Notes under the pieces: generated by a model
Databases searched by the model: none
The model's input: only the letters and a program-made list of their open reading frames with translations
Told to the model about the DNA's origin: nothing
Program-made: the position numbers and the translations under genes
In this document: piece by piece, positions 8,424 to 16,561 of the stretch
How the letters are laid out: every line of letters begins with the position of its first letter
Position numbering within the stretch: position 1 is the first letter of the stretch
From: Brevibacillus_D fluminis_A
Lineage (GTDB): Bacteria; Bacillota; Bacilli; Brevibacillales; Brevibacillaceae
Assembly (NCBI RefSeq): GCF_052072235.1
Contig: NZ_CM125436.1
Location: 372,001 to 436,000, forward strand
Direction of reading: 5' to 3'
Length of the DNA stretch: 64,000 nt

Positions 8424-9739
8424 TCATGTGCAAAATGCTTGCCGACCGCTTTGCTGCACAAATAAAGCAGCACCAGCGTTGTCGAGGCGGCCGTACTGAT
8501 CCAGATCGCTTCCAGGTTGCCCACGAAGGAGCGGCTTACGTAACCGAAGGCCATCCCGACGAGAGCGGAAAACGGGATGAAAGTGCTCACCTTCCCTTTG
8601 GCGAGAACCATGACGACGACAGGGATCAGAAGTGCCGCATAAATAATCCCGAAGAAAAAAAGCAGTTCCAGTAACGAGGGGGTGAAATAGACGGTCACCA
8701 GAAACGACAACACTCCGAGAACGATCGCGAGCAGGTAGCTCATGCGCAGCTTTTGCCGTTCGTCGGCTTGCGGCTTGAACAGCTGGTACACATTGCTCAC
8801 CATCAGGCTGATCATCGAGTGAATGCCTGCGCCGAAAGCGGATGTGATCGCACTGAAGGAGCAGAGCACAAACAAGACGAGCAAAAACGGATTGTCGATC
8901 TTGCGAATCAGTCCGAACAAGAGCGAGTAAATGTCATGAAAGCCGCCGGTGAAGATGACGATCATGATCAAGGCGGAAAAGGCAAGCGGCACCGTCGCCC
9001 CGATGAGCCCGGACAAAAGGAAGGCCGGGACGATTTTTTTCTCCTCGATCATGTAGAGGCGCTGCCAGGACGCCTGGTCGACGAACACCTGGCCGAACCC
9101 GATCAACAGGCCGCAGACGATGAACAGCAGCCCCTCGTGATTGTTGGCGACGAGCAGATACGGATGATACAGACGGATGCCCGCATACACATGCTCCACG
9201 CCTTTTTCGATGAAAAAATAGACCGGGATGAGGATCGCGGCCGCAAACGTGAAGATCACCTGGATAAAAGCGAACCGGTGGATCAGCACGATGCCGCCAA
9301 ACCCTGCATACAGCACACAAAGCAGAAAAAAGCAGAGAAGGCCGATCGGAATCGGAATCCCGAACAAAATATTGACCAAAACCCCGGCTGCAAGCCCCTG
9401 CATAAACATCGTTTCAAAGCTGATGACAAACAAAACCCCAATCAGCATCCAGTAGCCAGAGCGATTCAGCTTGAAGCGAAGGTAGTCCCCGATCGTCAGC
9501 CCCTCGGAAAACTCCTGCCGCACCCGTTTGCCCAGCCAGCCGAAAGCGATCAGACCGAATGCGACCATGAGCGCATAGCCGATCCCGCCAAAAATCCCAT
9601 ACCGCACCAATGCCTCCGGGGAGGCGAAAATCGTATTGCCGGTAATCCAGCGCGCCAAAATGGAGACGACCCCCAGGCCGATGCCGACTTTTGCTGTTCC
9701 CAGAACGTACTCACGAAATGAATGGTAGAACAACCTCAT
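8420..9739 (-). CDS. Sodium:solute symporter (SSS) family protein
   Basis: 439-residue polytopic membrane protein of the SSS/SSF family (PutP, PanF and relatives). It has about 12-13 hydrophobic helices and the family signature DQASWQRLYM near residue 217-226, followed by a short charged loop. It starts at 9739, overlapping the response-regulator stop by four bases (ATGA), and ends overlapping the DMT start by four bases, so the three genes are tightly coupled. Substrate unknown; family members take up proline, nucleobases, vitamins or organic acids with Na+. Co-transcription with the two-component system suggests that it is co-induced. Confidence 0.85.
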   Translation of the reverse strand: MRLFYHSFREYVLGTAKVGIGLGVVSILARWITGNTIFASPEALVRYGIFGGIGYALMVAFGLIAFGWLGKRVRQEFSEGLTIGDYLRFKLNRSGYWMLIGVLFVISFETMFMQGLAAGVLVNILFGIPIPIGLLCFFLLCVLYAGFGGIVLIHRFAFIQVIFTFAAAILIPVYFFIEKGVEHVYAGIRLYHPYLLVANNHEGLLFIVCGLLIGFGQVFVDQASWQRLYMIEEKKIVPAFLLSGLIGATVPLAFSALIMIVIFTGGFHDIYSLLFGLIRKIDNPFLLVLFVLCSFSAITSAFGAGIHSMISLMVSNVYQLFKPQADERQKLRMSYLLAIVLGVLSFLVTVYFTPSLLELLFFFGIIYAALLIPVVVMVLAKGKVSTFIPFSALVGMAFGYVSRSFVGNLEAIWISTAASTTLVLLYLCSKAVGKHFAHE

Positions 9740-10434
9740 TTCTCCTTTTCACGGTATTCCTTTGGCGTGCTGCCCATCTGCTTGCGGAAGATCGTGCTGA
9801 AATAATGCTGGCTGTTGAAGCCGGTTTTCTCCGCGACTGTCGAAATGCTCCAGTCGGGGTGGGAGAGGAGCAGTTTTTTGGCCATTTGAATGCGGTACTG
9901 CATCAAGTATTCCGAGAACGATACGCCGACCTCTTCCGTGAAGCGGCGGCTCAGGTAGGTGGCATTGATGTGGACCTCTGCGGCGAGGTCGGCCAGGTTC
10001 AGCTTGTCCGCGTATTTTTCATGAATGATCGAGAGCGCATCGTGGATGACGCGGGAATACTCGGTATGCGCCGTGCTGTTGCGGTATTTGCTGAGGATCT
10101 CGACCAGCTCGCTCTCGATGACCGGCTTGGTCATGTAATCGACGACGCCGAGCCGGATCGACTGTTTGGCATAGTGAAAATTTTGATAAGCCGTGACGAT
10201 GATCAGGTCGACATCGGGATTCAGCTGGCGCAGCTCGTCGCCCAGCTCCAGTCCGGATTTGCCAGGCAGGTTGATGTCCAGGAAGGCGAGGTGGATCTTC
10301 ACCTTTTGGCAAATTGCCAGTGCCTGGCTTCCGTCGTACGCTTTGTACAGATTCCAGAAAGGGAACAGCGGGGAGATGAGATACTCCAGCTGGTCAAGCT
10401 CAAGCGGTTCGTCATCCACCAATAAAACGTTCAT
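9736..10434 (-). CDS. AraC-type response regulator (YesN-like)
   Basis: 232-residue response regulator. The receiver domain (1-120) has the acidic pair in LVDDEP and the phosphoacceptor D53 (FLDINLPG); the switch Thr is in IIVTAYQ and the Lys in MTKPV. An AraC/XylS DNA-binding domain with two helix-turn-helix units follows (about 135-230, with NATYLSRRFTEEVGVSFSEYL and STVAEKTGFNSQHYFSTIFRKQMG). It lies directly behind its cognate kinase gene. AraC-type regulators bind tandem direct repeats next to the -35, which matches the GTAAAGAT double boxes found before the amidohydrolase operon and both binding-protein genes. It is therefore the prime candidate activator of that regulon (inference). 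Confidence 0.9.
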   Translation of the reverse strand: MNVLLVDDEPLELDQLEYLISPLFPFWNLYKAYDGSQALAICQKVKIHLAFLDINLPGKSGLELGDELRQLNPDVDLIIVTAYQNFHYAKQSIRLGVVDYMTKPVIESELVEILSKYRNSTAHTEYSRVIHDALSIIHEKYADKLNLADLAAEVHINATYLSRRFTEEVGVSFSEYLMQYRIQMAKKLLLSHPDWSISTVAEKTGFNSQHYFSTIFRKQMGSTPKEYREKEK

Positions 10435-10479
10435 GTTGCGTACCTCTTTTCCAACGAAAATGAATGGAATGCCTTATGC

Positions 10480-11268
10480 TCAGGGCACTGTGGGTAAGCC
10501 GGATTCATCCGGGCTGGCCAAATAGGGCCATTCCACAAGGACCTGCGTGCCGGTTCCTTCGATCGTTTGAATGTGCAGCTTGGCCCGCTCGCCAAAGTAA
10601 AGATGGAGGCGACGCCGGATGTTATCCAGGCCGTGCCCGCTCTTCTCCATGGCAAGGTCGGTGGCGGGGTCCAGCGAGCCGTTGTCCAGCACCTTGAGGA
10701 TGACCAGGTCCTGCTGGCGGTAAAAGTCAATGCAGAGCACCGCCCGGCCGATTTTGCGCTCCAGACCGTGCTTGAACGAATTTTCCACCAGCGTCTGCAG
10801 GACAAACGGCGGAATGCGCGCAAGACCGATGCTCTGATCATGGATGGTGAGGCTGATGCTCAGCCGGGAGCCGAATCGCAGCTTCTGGATCTCGATGTAA
10901 TGCTCGGTATAACGAATTTCTTCCGATAGCAAGATCATCGGCTCATTCGTCTTGTATTTGAACTTGAGAAATTGCGACAGCACCTCCAGCGCCCGCACCA
11001 GCTCCTCATTGCGCTTCAGGCGGGCGAGGCTCAGGATGACATTCAGCGTATTGAACAAAAAGTGCGGCTGAATCTGTTGGTTCAATTGGTTGTACAAAGA
11101 CTGCTGCAGCTCTTTCTCCAGTTCCATCTTCTTGTTCCGGTTTTCCAGAAGGTCGATCCGCTTCTCGAAAATAAACAGAAACAATAAAGCAATAGCTCCT
11201 ATGATAGGAGCCAAAATAAAGAGCAGAATGAGCATCGTGAAGCCTTCGAAGCTTATCATGCGATCCAT
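10480..11268 (-). CDS. Sensor histidine kinase (YesM/LytS-type His_kinase)
   Basis: 262-residue kinase with a minimal N-terminus: one or two hydrophobic segments (residues 8-33), a coiled coil (34-60), then the His_kinase box QPHFLFN with H69 and a HATPase_c domain (NSFKHG N-box, DNGSLD, GHGLDNIRRRL). No sizeable extracellular domain is present, unlike typical YesM proteins, so signal input may come from the membrane or from a partner such as the ABC importer. It starts at 11268 or at an internal Met (11259). It lies 31 bases after the broken ATPase gene and 45 bases before the response-regulator gene, within one operon. Confidence 0.85.
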   Translation of the reverse strand: MDRMISFEGFTMLILLFILAPIIGAIALLFLFIFEKRIDLLENRNKKMELEKELQQSLYNQLNQQIQPHFLFNTLNVILSLARLKRNEELVRALEVLSQFLKFKYKTNEPMILLSEEIRYTEHYIEIQKLRFGSRLSISLTIHDQSIGLARIPPFVLQTLVENSFKHGLERKIGRAVLCIDFYRQQDLVILKVLDNGSLDPATDLAMEKSGHGLDNIRRRLHLYFGERAKLHIQTIEGTGTQVLVEWPYLASPDESGLPTVP

Positions 11269-11299
11269 CTACCTTTGGAGTGTTGTGTTTTTACTCTGG

Positions 11300-12272
11300 T
11301 TACACCAGGTGGCAGGCGACCTGATGCGTATGGCTCACGCCGGTCAACTGCGGAACTTCCGTTTTGCACCGATCGACGGCAAACGGGCAGCGCGTATGGA
11401 AACGGCACCCTTGCGGCGGATTGATCGGGGATGGCACATCGCCGGACAGCATCACGCGCTCGCGCTTTTCCTTGCGGTTCGGCACCGGGATGGCGGAGAG
11501 CAGCGCTTTGGTGTAAGGATGCTGCGGATTTTCAAACAGCGATTTCTTGTCGGCGATCTCCACCACTTTTCCCAAGTACATGACCATCACGCGGTCGGAA
11601 ATATGACGGACGACGCCGAGGTCGTGCGAAATGAACAGATACGTTAGTTTATACTGCCGCTGCAATTCTTTCAATAGATTCAAAACTTGCGCCTGGATCG
11701 AGACGTCCAGCGCGGAAACGGCCTCATCGCAGATGATCAGCTTGGGCTCGACCGCAAGCGCGCGGGCAATGCCGATCCGCTGGCGCTGGCCGCCGGAAAA
11801 TTCATGCGGATAACGGTCGATATGGTCGGGGCGCAACCCGACGTGGGCAAGCAGTTCGGTGATGCGGTCATGGCGCTTTTCCGCCGGGACGACATTCTGG
11901 ATCGTCAGCGCTTCGCCGAGAATCTGCCCAACGGTTTGGCGCGGGTTGAGCGAGGCGAACGGGTCCTGGAAAATCACCTGCATGTCTTTGCGCAGCTTGC
12001 GCATATCCGTTTTATTGAACGACAGAATGTTTTTTTTGATCGTATAAAATTTCGCCGCCGCTCGGTTCGTCGAGCCGCAGGATTGCGCGTCCGGTCGTCG
12101 ATTTGCCGCAACCGGATTCGCCGACGATGCTGAGCGTCTCGCCTTCATAGATGGAGAAGCTGATATCGTCCACGGCTTTGACATGATTGACCGTGCGGCC
12201 CAAAAGTCCGCCTTTGATCGGAAAGTATTGCTTCAGCTGTTTGACCTCGACCAGCGCTTTTTGCTTAGACAT
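11300..12272 (-). pseudogene. Peptide-type ABC importer ATPase 2 (DppF/OppF-like), frameshifted
   Basis: Second ATPase of the importer, split in two frames. The first part (12272 to 12012) holds Walker A GESGCGKST and stops at ILYDQKKHSVVQ. The rest (from about 12035 down to 11300) resumes as KNILSFNKTDMRKLRKD, with the signature FSGGQRQRIGIARAL, Walker B LIICDEAVSALD and the C-terminal oligopeptide-transporter motif (PINPPQGCRFHTRCP). The break lies in a run of eight A in the coding strand (positions 12037-12030); seven A would give a continuous ILYDQKNILSFNK. It could be a real mutation, a sequencing error, or transcriptional slippage restoring the protein. The start ATG at 12272 overlaps the upstream ATPase stop. 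Importers of this family need two ATPases, so if truly dead another ATPase must substitute. Confidence 0.85.
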
Positions 12273-13299
12273 AGGTGGCACCCCCGCTTTTCACGTTTGC
12301 TTCCGGCTGTTTGTCCCATTCTGCCGTGTAGATCCAGCAGCGAATCTGGCTGTCGTCATTGACATGCACCAGTTCGGGCAGCGTCGTTTGGCAGATGGAG
12401 CGGGCATGCGGGCAGCGCGGCGCGAAGCGGCAGCCCTGCGGCATGTTGTACGGGCTCGGCACGCTGCCTTTGATCGCAACCAGCTCATCCTGGTCTTCAT
12501 CGAGGCGCGGCAAGGAATTCAGCAAGCCGACCGTGTACGGGTGTTTCGGGTTGTCGAACAGCTCCTCGGCGGTTGTGTACTCCACGACTTTGCCGGCGTA
12601 CATGACGGCGACGCGGTCGCATGTTTCCGAGACGACGCCGAGGTCATGCGTGATCATGATGACGCCCATGCCAAGCTCTTTTTGCAGCTTTTTCATCAGT
12701 TCCAAAATTTGCGCCTGGATGGTCACGTCGAGCGCGGTGGTCGGTTCGTCGGCAATCAGGATTTCCGGCGTGCACGCCATCGCCATCGCGATCATGACGC
12801 GTTGGCGCATCCCGCCGCTCAGCTCATGCGGCTCCTGCCTGGCCCGTTTTTCCGGGGAAGGGATGCCGACCAGCCGCAGCATGTCGACAGCTTTTTCCCA
12901 TGCTTCTTTCTTACCCAGCTTTTGGTGCAGGCGAAACACTTCGGCGATTTGCTCACCGACCGAGTAGACCGGATTGAGCGAGGTCATCGGCTCCTGGAAA
13001 ATCATCGAAATCTGGTTGCCGCGAATGGCGCGCATTTCCTCTTCCGATTTTTTCACTAAATCGGTTCCTTTAAACAAAATTTCGCCCCCGACGATTTTTC
13101 CGGGCGGGCTTGCGATCAGACGCAAGATCGAGAGCGAGGTGATGCTCTTGCCGCAGCCGGATTCCCCGACCAGGCCGAGCGTCTCGCCTTTGTGCAGCGT
13201 AAAGCTGATGCCGTCAACCGCGCGGCTCACACCTTCATCGGTAAAGAAGTGGGTCTGCAGGTTGCGGACGTCCAAGATTTTTTCTGCTGTTTTCGCCAT
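12265..13299 (-). CDS. Peptide-type ABC importer ATPase 1 (DppD/OppD-like)
   Basis: 344-residue ATPase of the dipeptide/oligopeptide/nickel importer family. Walker A is GESGCGKS (about 44-51), the Q-loop is IFQEPMTSLNP, the signature is LSGGMRQRVMIAMAM, Walker B is ILIADEPTTALD. A C-terminal cysteine-containing oligo-motif is present (PQGCRFAPRCPHARSICQ), the region that binds an Fe-S cluster in some members. ATG 13299 follows AAGGAGG with seven bases spacing. It sits between the DppB-like permease and the frameshifted second ATPase. The related substrate-binding proteins are encoded 11-17 kb away at 26470 and 30429. Confidence 0.93.
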   Translation of the reverse strand: MAKTAEKILDVRNLQTHFFTDEGVSRAVDGISFTLHKGETLGLVGESGCGKSITSLSILRLIASPPGKIVGGEILFKGTDLVKKSEEEMRAIRGNQISMIFQEPMTSLNPVYSVGEQIAEVFRLHQKLGKKEAWEKAVDMLRLVGIPSPEKRARQEPHELSGGMRQRVMIAMAMACTPEILIADEPTTALDVTIQAQILELMKKLQKELGMGVIMITHDLGVVSETCDRVAVMYAGKVVEYTTAEELFDNPKHPYTVGLLNSLPRLDEDQDELVAIKGSVPSPYNMPQGCRFAPRCPHARSICQTTLPELVHVNDDSQIRCWIYTAEWDKQPEANVKSGGATYV

Positions 13300-13311
13300 G
13301 GTGACCCCTCC

Positions 13312-14232
13312 TTAGTCCAGTTCAATCCGTTTGTTGAAGTATCGGTACAGCACATCGACAGCCAGGTTTACGAATACGAAAATAACCGAGGCGACCAGCA
13401 CGCCGCCTTGGACGACAGGCAGATCGCGCATGCGGATCGCGTCGACGATCAGACGGCCGAGGCCATTGATCGCAAAAACGGATTCCACCAGAACGGCGCC
13501 GCCCAGCAAAATCCCGAACTGCAGACCGACGACGGTGATGACCGGGATGAGCGCGTTTTTCAGCGCATGCTTGTAGACGATCACGCGCTGCTTCAAGCCT
13601 TTGGCCTTGGCGGTGCGGATGTAGTCCTGACGGATCACGTCGAGCATGCTGGAGCGTGTCATCCGCGCGACGATTGCGGCCCCGGATGCGCCCAAGGTGA
13701 TCGCCGGCAGCACCAGATGCTTCCATGTACCCCACCCTGCGACAGGGAAGAGGTGCAGCTTCACCGAGAAGTAGTAAATCATCGTCAAGCCGAGCCAGAA
13801 GCTTGGCAGCGAGACGCCGAGCAGGGCGATGATCATGATCGTGATGTCAGCGAACGAATATTGTCTGGTTGCAGAGATGATTCCGGCCAGCATGCCCAGC
13901 ACGATCGTGATGAAAATACTCGCGAGCGCGAGTTCGATGGTGATCGGCAGGCGGGTCATGATCTCATCTAGCACCGGCAGATTGGAGCGCAGGGACGTAC
14001 CCAGGTCGCCTTGTACGACGTTGCCGACATAGTGGACATACTGCAGCATCACCGGCTGGTCGAGACCGAGCTGATGACGGATTTTTGCGACGTTTTCAAC
14101 CGAAGCGCCTTCCCCTGCCAATAGCAGTGCCGGATCGCCCGGCACCATCTGCATGATCAGGAACACGACCAGGATGACGCCCAAAAGGACCGGGATCATC
14201 TGGAGCAGCCGGCGAATGATGTATACGAACAT
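13312..14232 (-). CDS. Peptide-type ABC importer permease (DppB-like)
   Basis: 306-residue permease with an N-terminal membrane anchor (YIIRRLLQMIPVLLGV), the family's conserved MVPGDPA segment, and a binding-protein-dependent transport domain with about six membrane segments. The EAA loop is recognisable as RTAKAKGLKQRVIVYKHALKNA. It is complete for the family. It pairs with the DppC-like permease 14 bases upstream in the operon and with the two ATPases downstream. The family imports di- and oligopeptides, nickel-chelates, opines and similar amide compounds. Confidence 0.93.
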   Translation of the reverse strand: MFVYIIRRLLQMIPVLLGVILVVFLIMQMVPGDPALLLAGEGASVENVAKIRHQLGLDQPVMLQYVHYVGNVVQGDLGTSLRSNLPVLDEIMTRLPITIELALASIFITIVLGMLAGIISATRQYSFADITIMIIALLGVSLPSFWLGLTMIYYFSVKLHLFPVAGWGTWKHLVLPAITLGASGAAIVARMTRSSMLDVIRQDYIRTAKAKGLKQRVIVYKHALKNALIPVITVVGLQFGILLGGAVLVESVFAINGLGRLIVDAIRMRDLPVVQGGVLVASVIFVFVNLAVDVLYRYFNKRIELD

Positions 14233-14245
14233 GTTGCTTTCCCCC

Positions 14246-15142
14246 CTATTGTTTCATCCTTGGATCGAGCGCGTCCCGCAGACCGTCTCCGAATACGTTG
14301 AAGCCGAGCACCAGCGTGGAGATCGCGATTCCCGGGAACATCGCCAGATACGGTGCGGTGAACAGAAAATCGCGTCCATTGGAAAGCATGGCGCCCCATT
14401 CCGGCAGCGGCGGCTGTGCGCCCAGTCCAAGGAAGGACAAACCGGCGGCGGACAGGATCGCGGTCGCCAAGCGGAGCGATGCCTGTACGATGATCGGAGA
14501 AAGAATATTTGGGAAAATATGAACGAAGATGATGCGCAAGTCGCTGGCGCCGAGCGAACGGATCGCGTCGATATACTCCAGCTTTTTCACCGCCAACGTT
14601 GAGCCCCGGACGATTCGGGCGAACATCGGGATCGAAAACACGCCGACCGCAATCATGACATTGATCAGACTCGGCCCCAAAGCGCTAACAATCGCGAGCG
14701 CGAGCAAAATGCCGGGGAAGGCGAGCAAGACATCGATGATACGCATGATGACGGTATCGACCCATTTGCCGTAGTAACCGGACAAGAGGCCGAGAATGAC
14801 GCCGAAAAAAGCGCCGATGAACACCGCGACGAACCCGACCGAGAGCGAGAGGCGCGTGCCGAAAATGATCCGGCTGAGCACATCCCGGCCTTTGTCGTCC
14901 GTTCCCATCCAATGCTCGGCGGACGGCAGCTTCAATTTGTTGGGCAAGTCGATCTGGTACGGATCATGCGGAGCGAGAAGCGGCGCGAGCAGGGCAACGA
15001 GAATGTAAAAGATGATGACATAGCCGCCCGCCATCGCCAGCTTGTTTTTCTTTAATTTGTTGTAAAACACTTTCCATTTACCCGGCCTGGCCGGGGCTTT
15101 TTGTGTGACCGCTTGTTTCGGTTGAGCATACTCAACGTTCAT
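14246..15142 (-). CDS. Peptide-type ABC importer permease (DppC-like), operon start
   Basis: 298-residue permease. The N-terminal OppC_N segment (KNKLAMAGGYVIIFYILVAL) is followed by a transmembrane domain with the EAA motif AIRSLGASDLRIIFVHIFPN and the C-terminal NMLSNGRDF-like segment. ATG 15142 is chosen over 15190 because AAAGGGGGG lies eight bases before it and the upstream codons run into the regulatory region. First gene of a minus-strand operon: DppC, DppB, DppD, broken DppF, kinase, response regulator, symporter, DMT exporter. It is divergent from the amidohydrolase operon; the 189-base shared region carries the GTAAAGAT double box. Confidence 0.92.
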   Translation of the reverse strand: MNVEYAQPKQAVTQKAPARPGKWKVFYNKLKKNKLAMAGGYVIIFYILVALLAPLLAPHDPYQIDLPNKLKLPSAEHWMGTDDKGRDVLSRIIFGTRLSLSVGFVAVFIGAFFGVILGLLSGYYGKWVDTVIMRIIDVLLAFPGILLALAIVSALGPSLINVMIAVGVFSIPMFARIVRGSTLAVKKLEYIDAIRSLGASDLRIIFVHIFPNILSPIIVQASLRLATAILSAAGLSFLGLGAQPPLPEWGAMLSNGRDFLFTAPYLAMFPGIAISTLVLGFNVFGDGLRDALDPRMKQ

Positions 15143-15213
15143 GGTGCGAACCCCCCTTTGTAGATAAAAAGTTATCAGAAAACTTCGCAAAGTAAATAAG
15201 GTTCGGACAACTT

Positions 15214-15275
15214 GTAAAGATACTGAAAATAGAGGTAAAGATGTTGCAAATAAAAAACTGAATATTCCCTATAAT
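15214..15275 (+). promoter_or_regulatory. Site A: GTAAAGAT double box and promoter of amidohydrolase operon
   Basis: Two identical GTAAAGAT boxes at 15214-15221 and 15235-15242, exactly 21 bp (two helix turns) apart, each followed by a TG-AAA segment. A perfect TATAAT follows at 15270-15275; no good -35 is present at 17 bp, as expected for an activator-dependent promoter. The same arrangement occurs at 26330 and 30298. It may also influence the divergent importer operon. The proposed binder is the AraC-type response regulator at 9736-10434. Confidence 0.7.
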
Positions 15276-15331
15276 GTAGACTGAACACCTGGGTCACACC
15301 GATTGGAAAACGAGGAAAGGGTGAGCAAATC

Positions 15332-16561
15332 GTGAGTGCTGCTGCTTATTGGTTAACCAATGTTCGACTGGAAAGCGGGTACCGTTATGAAAACGGGGCG
15401 ATTGCCGGTACCGAGACGGAAGCTTGTCATATTCGGATTGAGGGGGGCGCCATCGCCGAGATTGTGCCGGCCGATCGCCCGCTGGATACGAACCTTGCGA
15501 CACAAGATGCGGGAGGTTATTTGCTCCTGCCGTCTTTCATCGAAAAACACGTTCATTTGGATAAAACGATTTTGGGCGAGCCATGGCGCGCCGTCATTCC
15601 GGCTAAAAATGTCGTGGGCCGCTGCGAGATTGAAAAGCGTGTGCTGCCGTCTTTGCCGACGACGACACAGGAGCGGGCCGAGACGATGCTGGGCATTTTG
15701 CTTGGAAACGGTTCGACGCATGTCCGCACGCATGTCGACATCTATCCCGAGGCGGGCCTGTCCAATCTGGAATCGGTGCAGCGCGCGCTTGAAAGCTATT
15801 CCGGCATGCTGTCACACGAGATCGTCGCCTTTCCACAGCATGGCCTCTTGCGCACGCAGTCCAAGGAGCTGGTTCGCGAAGCGCTGCGCCAGGGAGCAGG
15901 GCTAGTCGGCGGCGTCGATCCGGCGACTGTAGACAACGACATCGAAGGATCGCTTGCACAGATGATGGAGCTGGCGGTGGAAGCCAATGCGGGCGTCGAT
16001 CTGCATCTGCACGATTCCGATTACTTGGGTGCGTTCACGATGAGAAGGCTCGCGGCAATGACGGTGGATGCTGGCTGGCAGGGCCGCGTGGCGATCAGCC
16101 ATGCGTTCGGGCTTGGCGAAATTCCGGTCGGAGAGGCAGCCGATCTGGCCGCACAGCTGGCAGAAGCGGGCATCACGATCATCACGAGCGCGCCGCACAG
16201 TGCCCAGCTGCCGCCGGTGCCGCTGCTGCATGAAAAAGGCGTGAGCGTCGCGGCAGGCTGCGACAATATTTATGATACATGGCAGCCGTTTGGCAACGGC
16301 GATGTGCTGGAGAGGGCGGGGCGCTTGTCCGAGCGATTCCGCTGGATCGATGAGCGCTCGCTGGGACAGGCTATCGGCTTTATTACCGGAGGAAAAACAA
16401 CGCTCGATTCGGAAGGCAACCGGGCTTGGCCGAAAGTGGGCGACACCGCGAGCATGGTGCTTGTCGATGCGAGCTGCGCGGCGGAAGCGGTGGCCCGTCG
16501 AGCCGAACGTAAAGCGGTCTTTTTTGAAGGTCAGATGGTTGCGGGCGGGCACGACCGATGA
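15332..16561 (+). CDS. Cytosine-deaminase-like amidohydrolase (paralog 1)
   Basis: 409-residue metal-dependent hydrolase of the CodA/AtzC-like branch of the amidohydrolase superfamily. Probable metal ligands are visible: H73 and H75 in HVHLDK, H225 in HLHD, H257 in SHAFG, and D311 in GCDNIYDTWQPFG, the pattern of cytosine deaminase and N-isopropylammelide hydrolase. GTG 15332 is the start, eight bases after AAAGGGTGA. It is the first of four amidohydrolase genes on one strand and overlaps the next as ATGA. It is clearly paralogous to the fourth gene (shared AYWLTNVRLESG at the N-terminus and EIVAFPQHGLLR). Likely activity is hydrolytic deamination or amide/amine hydrolysis on an N-heterocycle; substrate unproven. 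Confidence 0.85.
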   Translation: MSAAAYWLTNVRLESGYRYENGAIAGTETEACHIRIEGGAIAEIVPADRPLDTNLATQDAGGYLLLPSFIEKHVHLDKTILGEPWRAVIPAKNVVGRCEIEKRVLPSLPTTTQERAETMLGILLGNGSTHVRTHVDIYPEAGLSNLESVQRALESYSGMLSHEIVAFPQHGLLRTQSKELVREALRQGAGLVGGVDPATVDNDIEGSLAQMMELAVEANAGVDLHLHDSDYLGAFTMRRLAAMTVDAGWQGRVAISHAFGLGEIPVGEAADLAAQLAEAGITIITSAPHSAQLPPVPLLHEKGVSVAAGCDNIYDTWQPFGNGDVLERAGRLSERFRWIDERSLGQAIGFITGGKTTLDSEGNRAWPKVGDTASMVLVDASCAAEAVARRAERKAVFFEGQMVAGGHDR

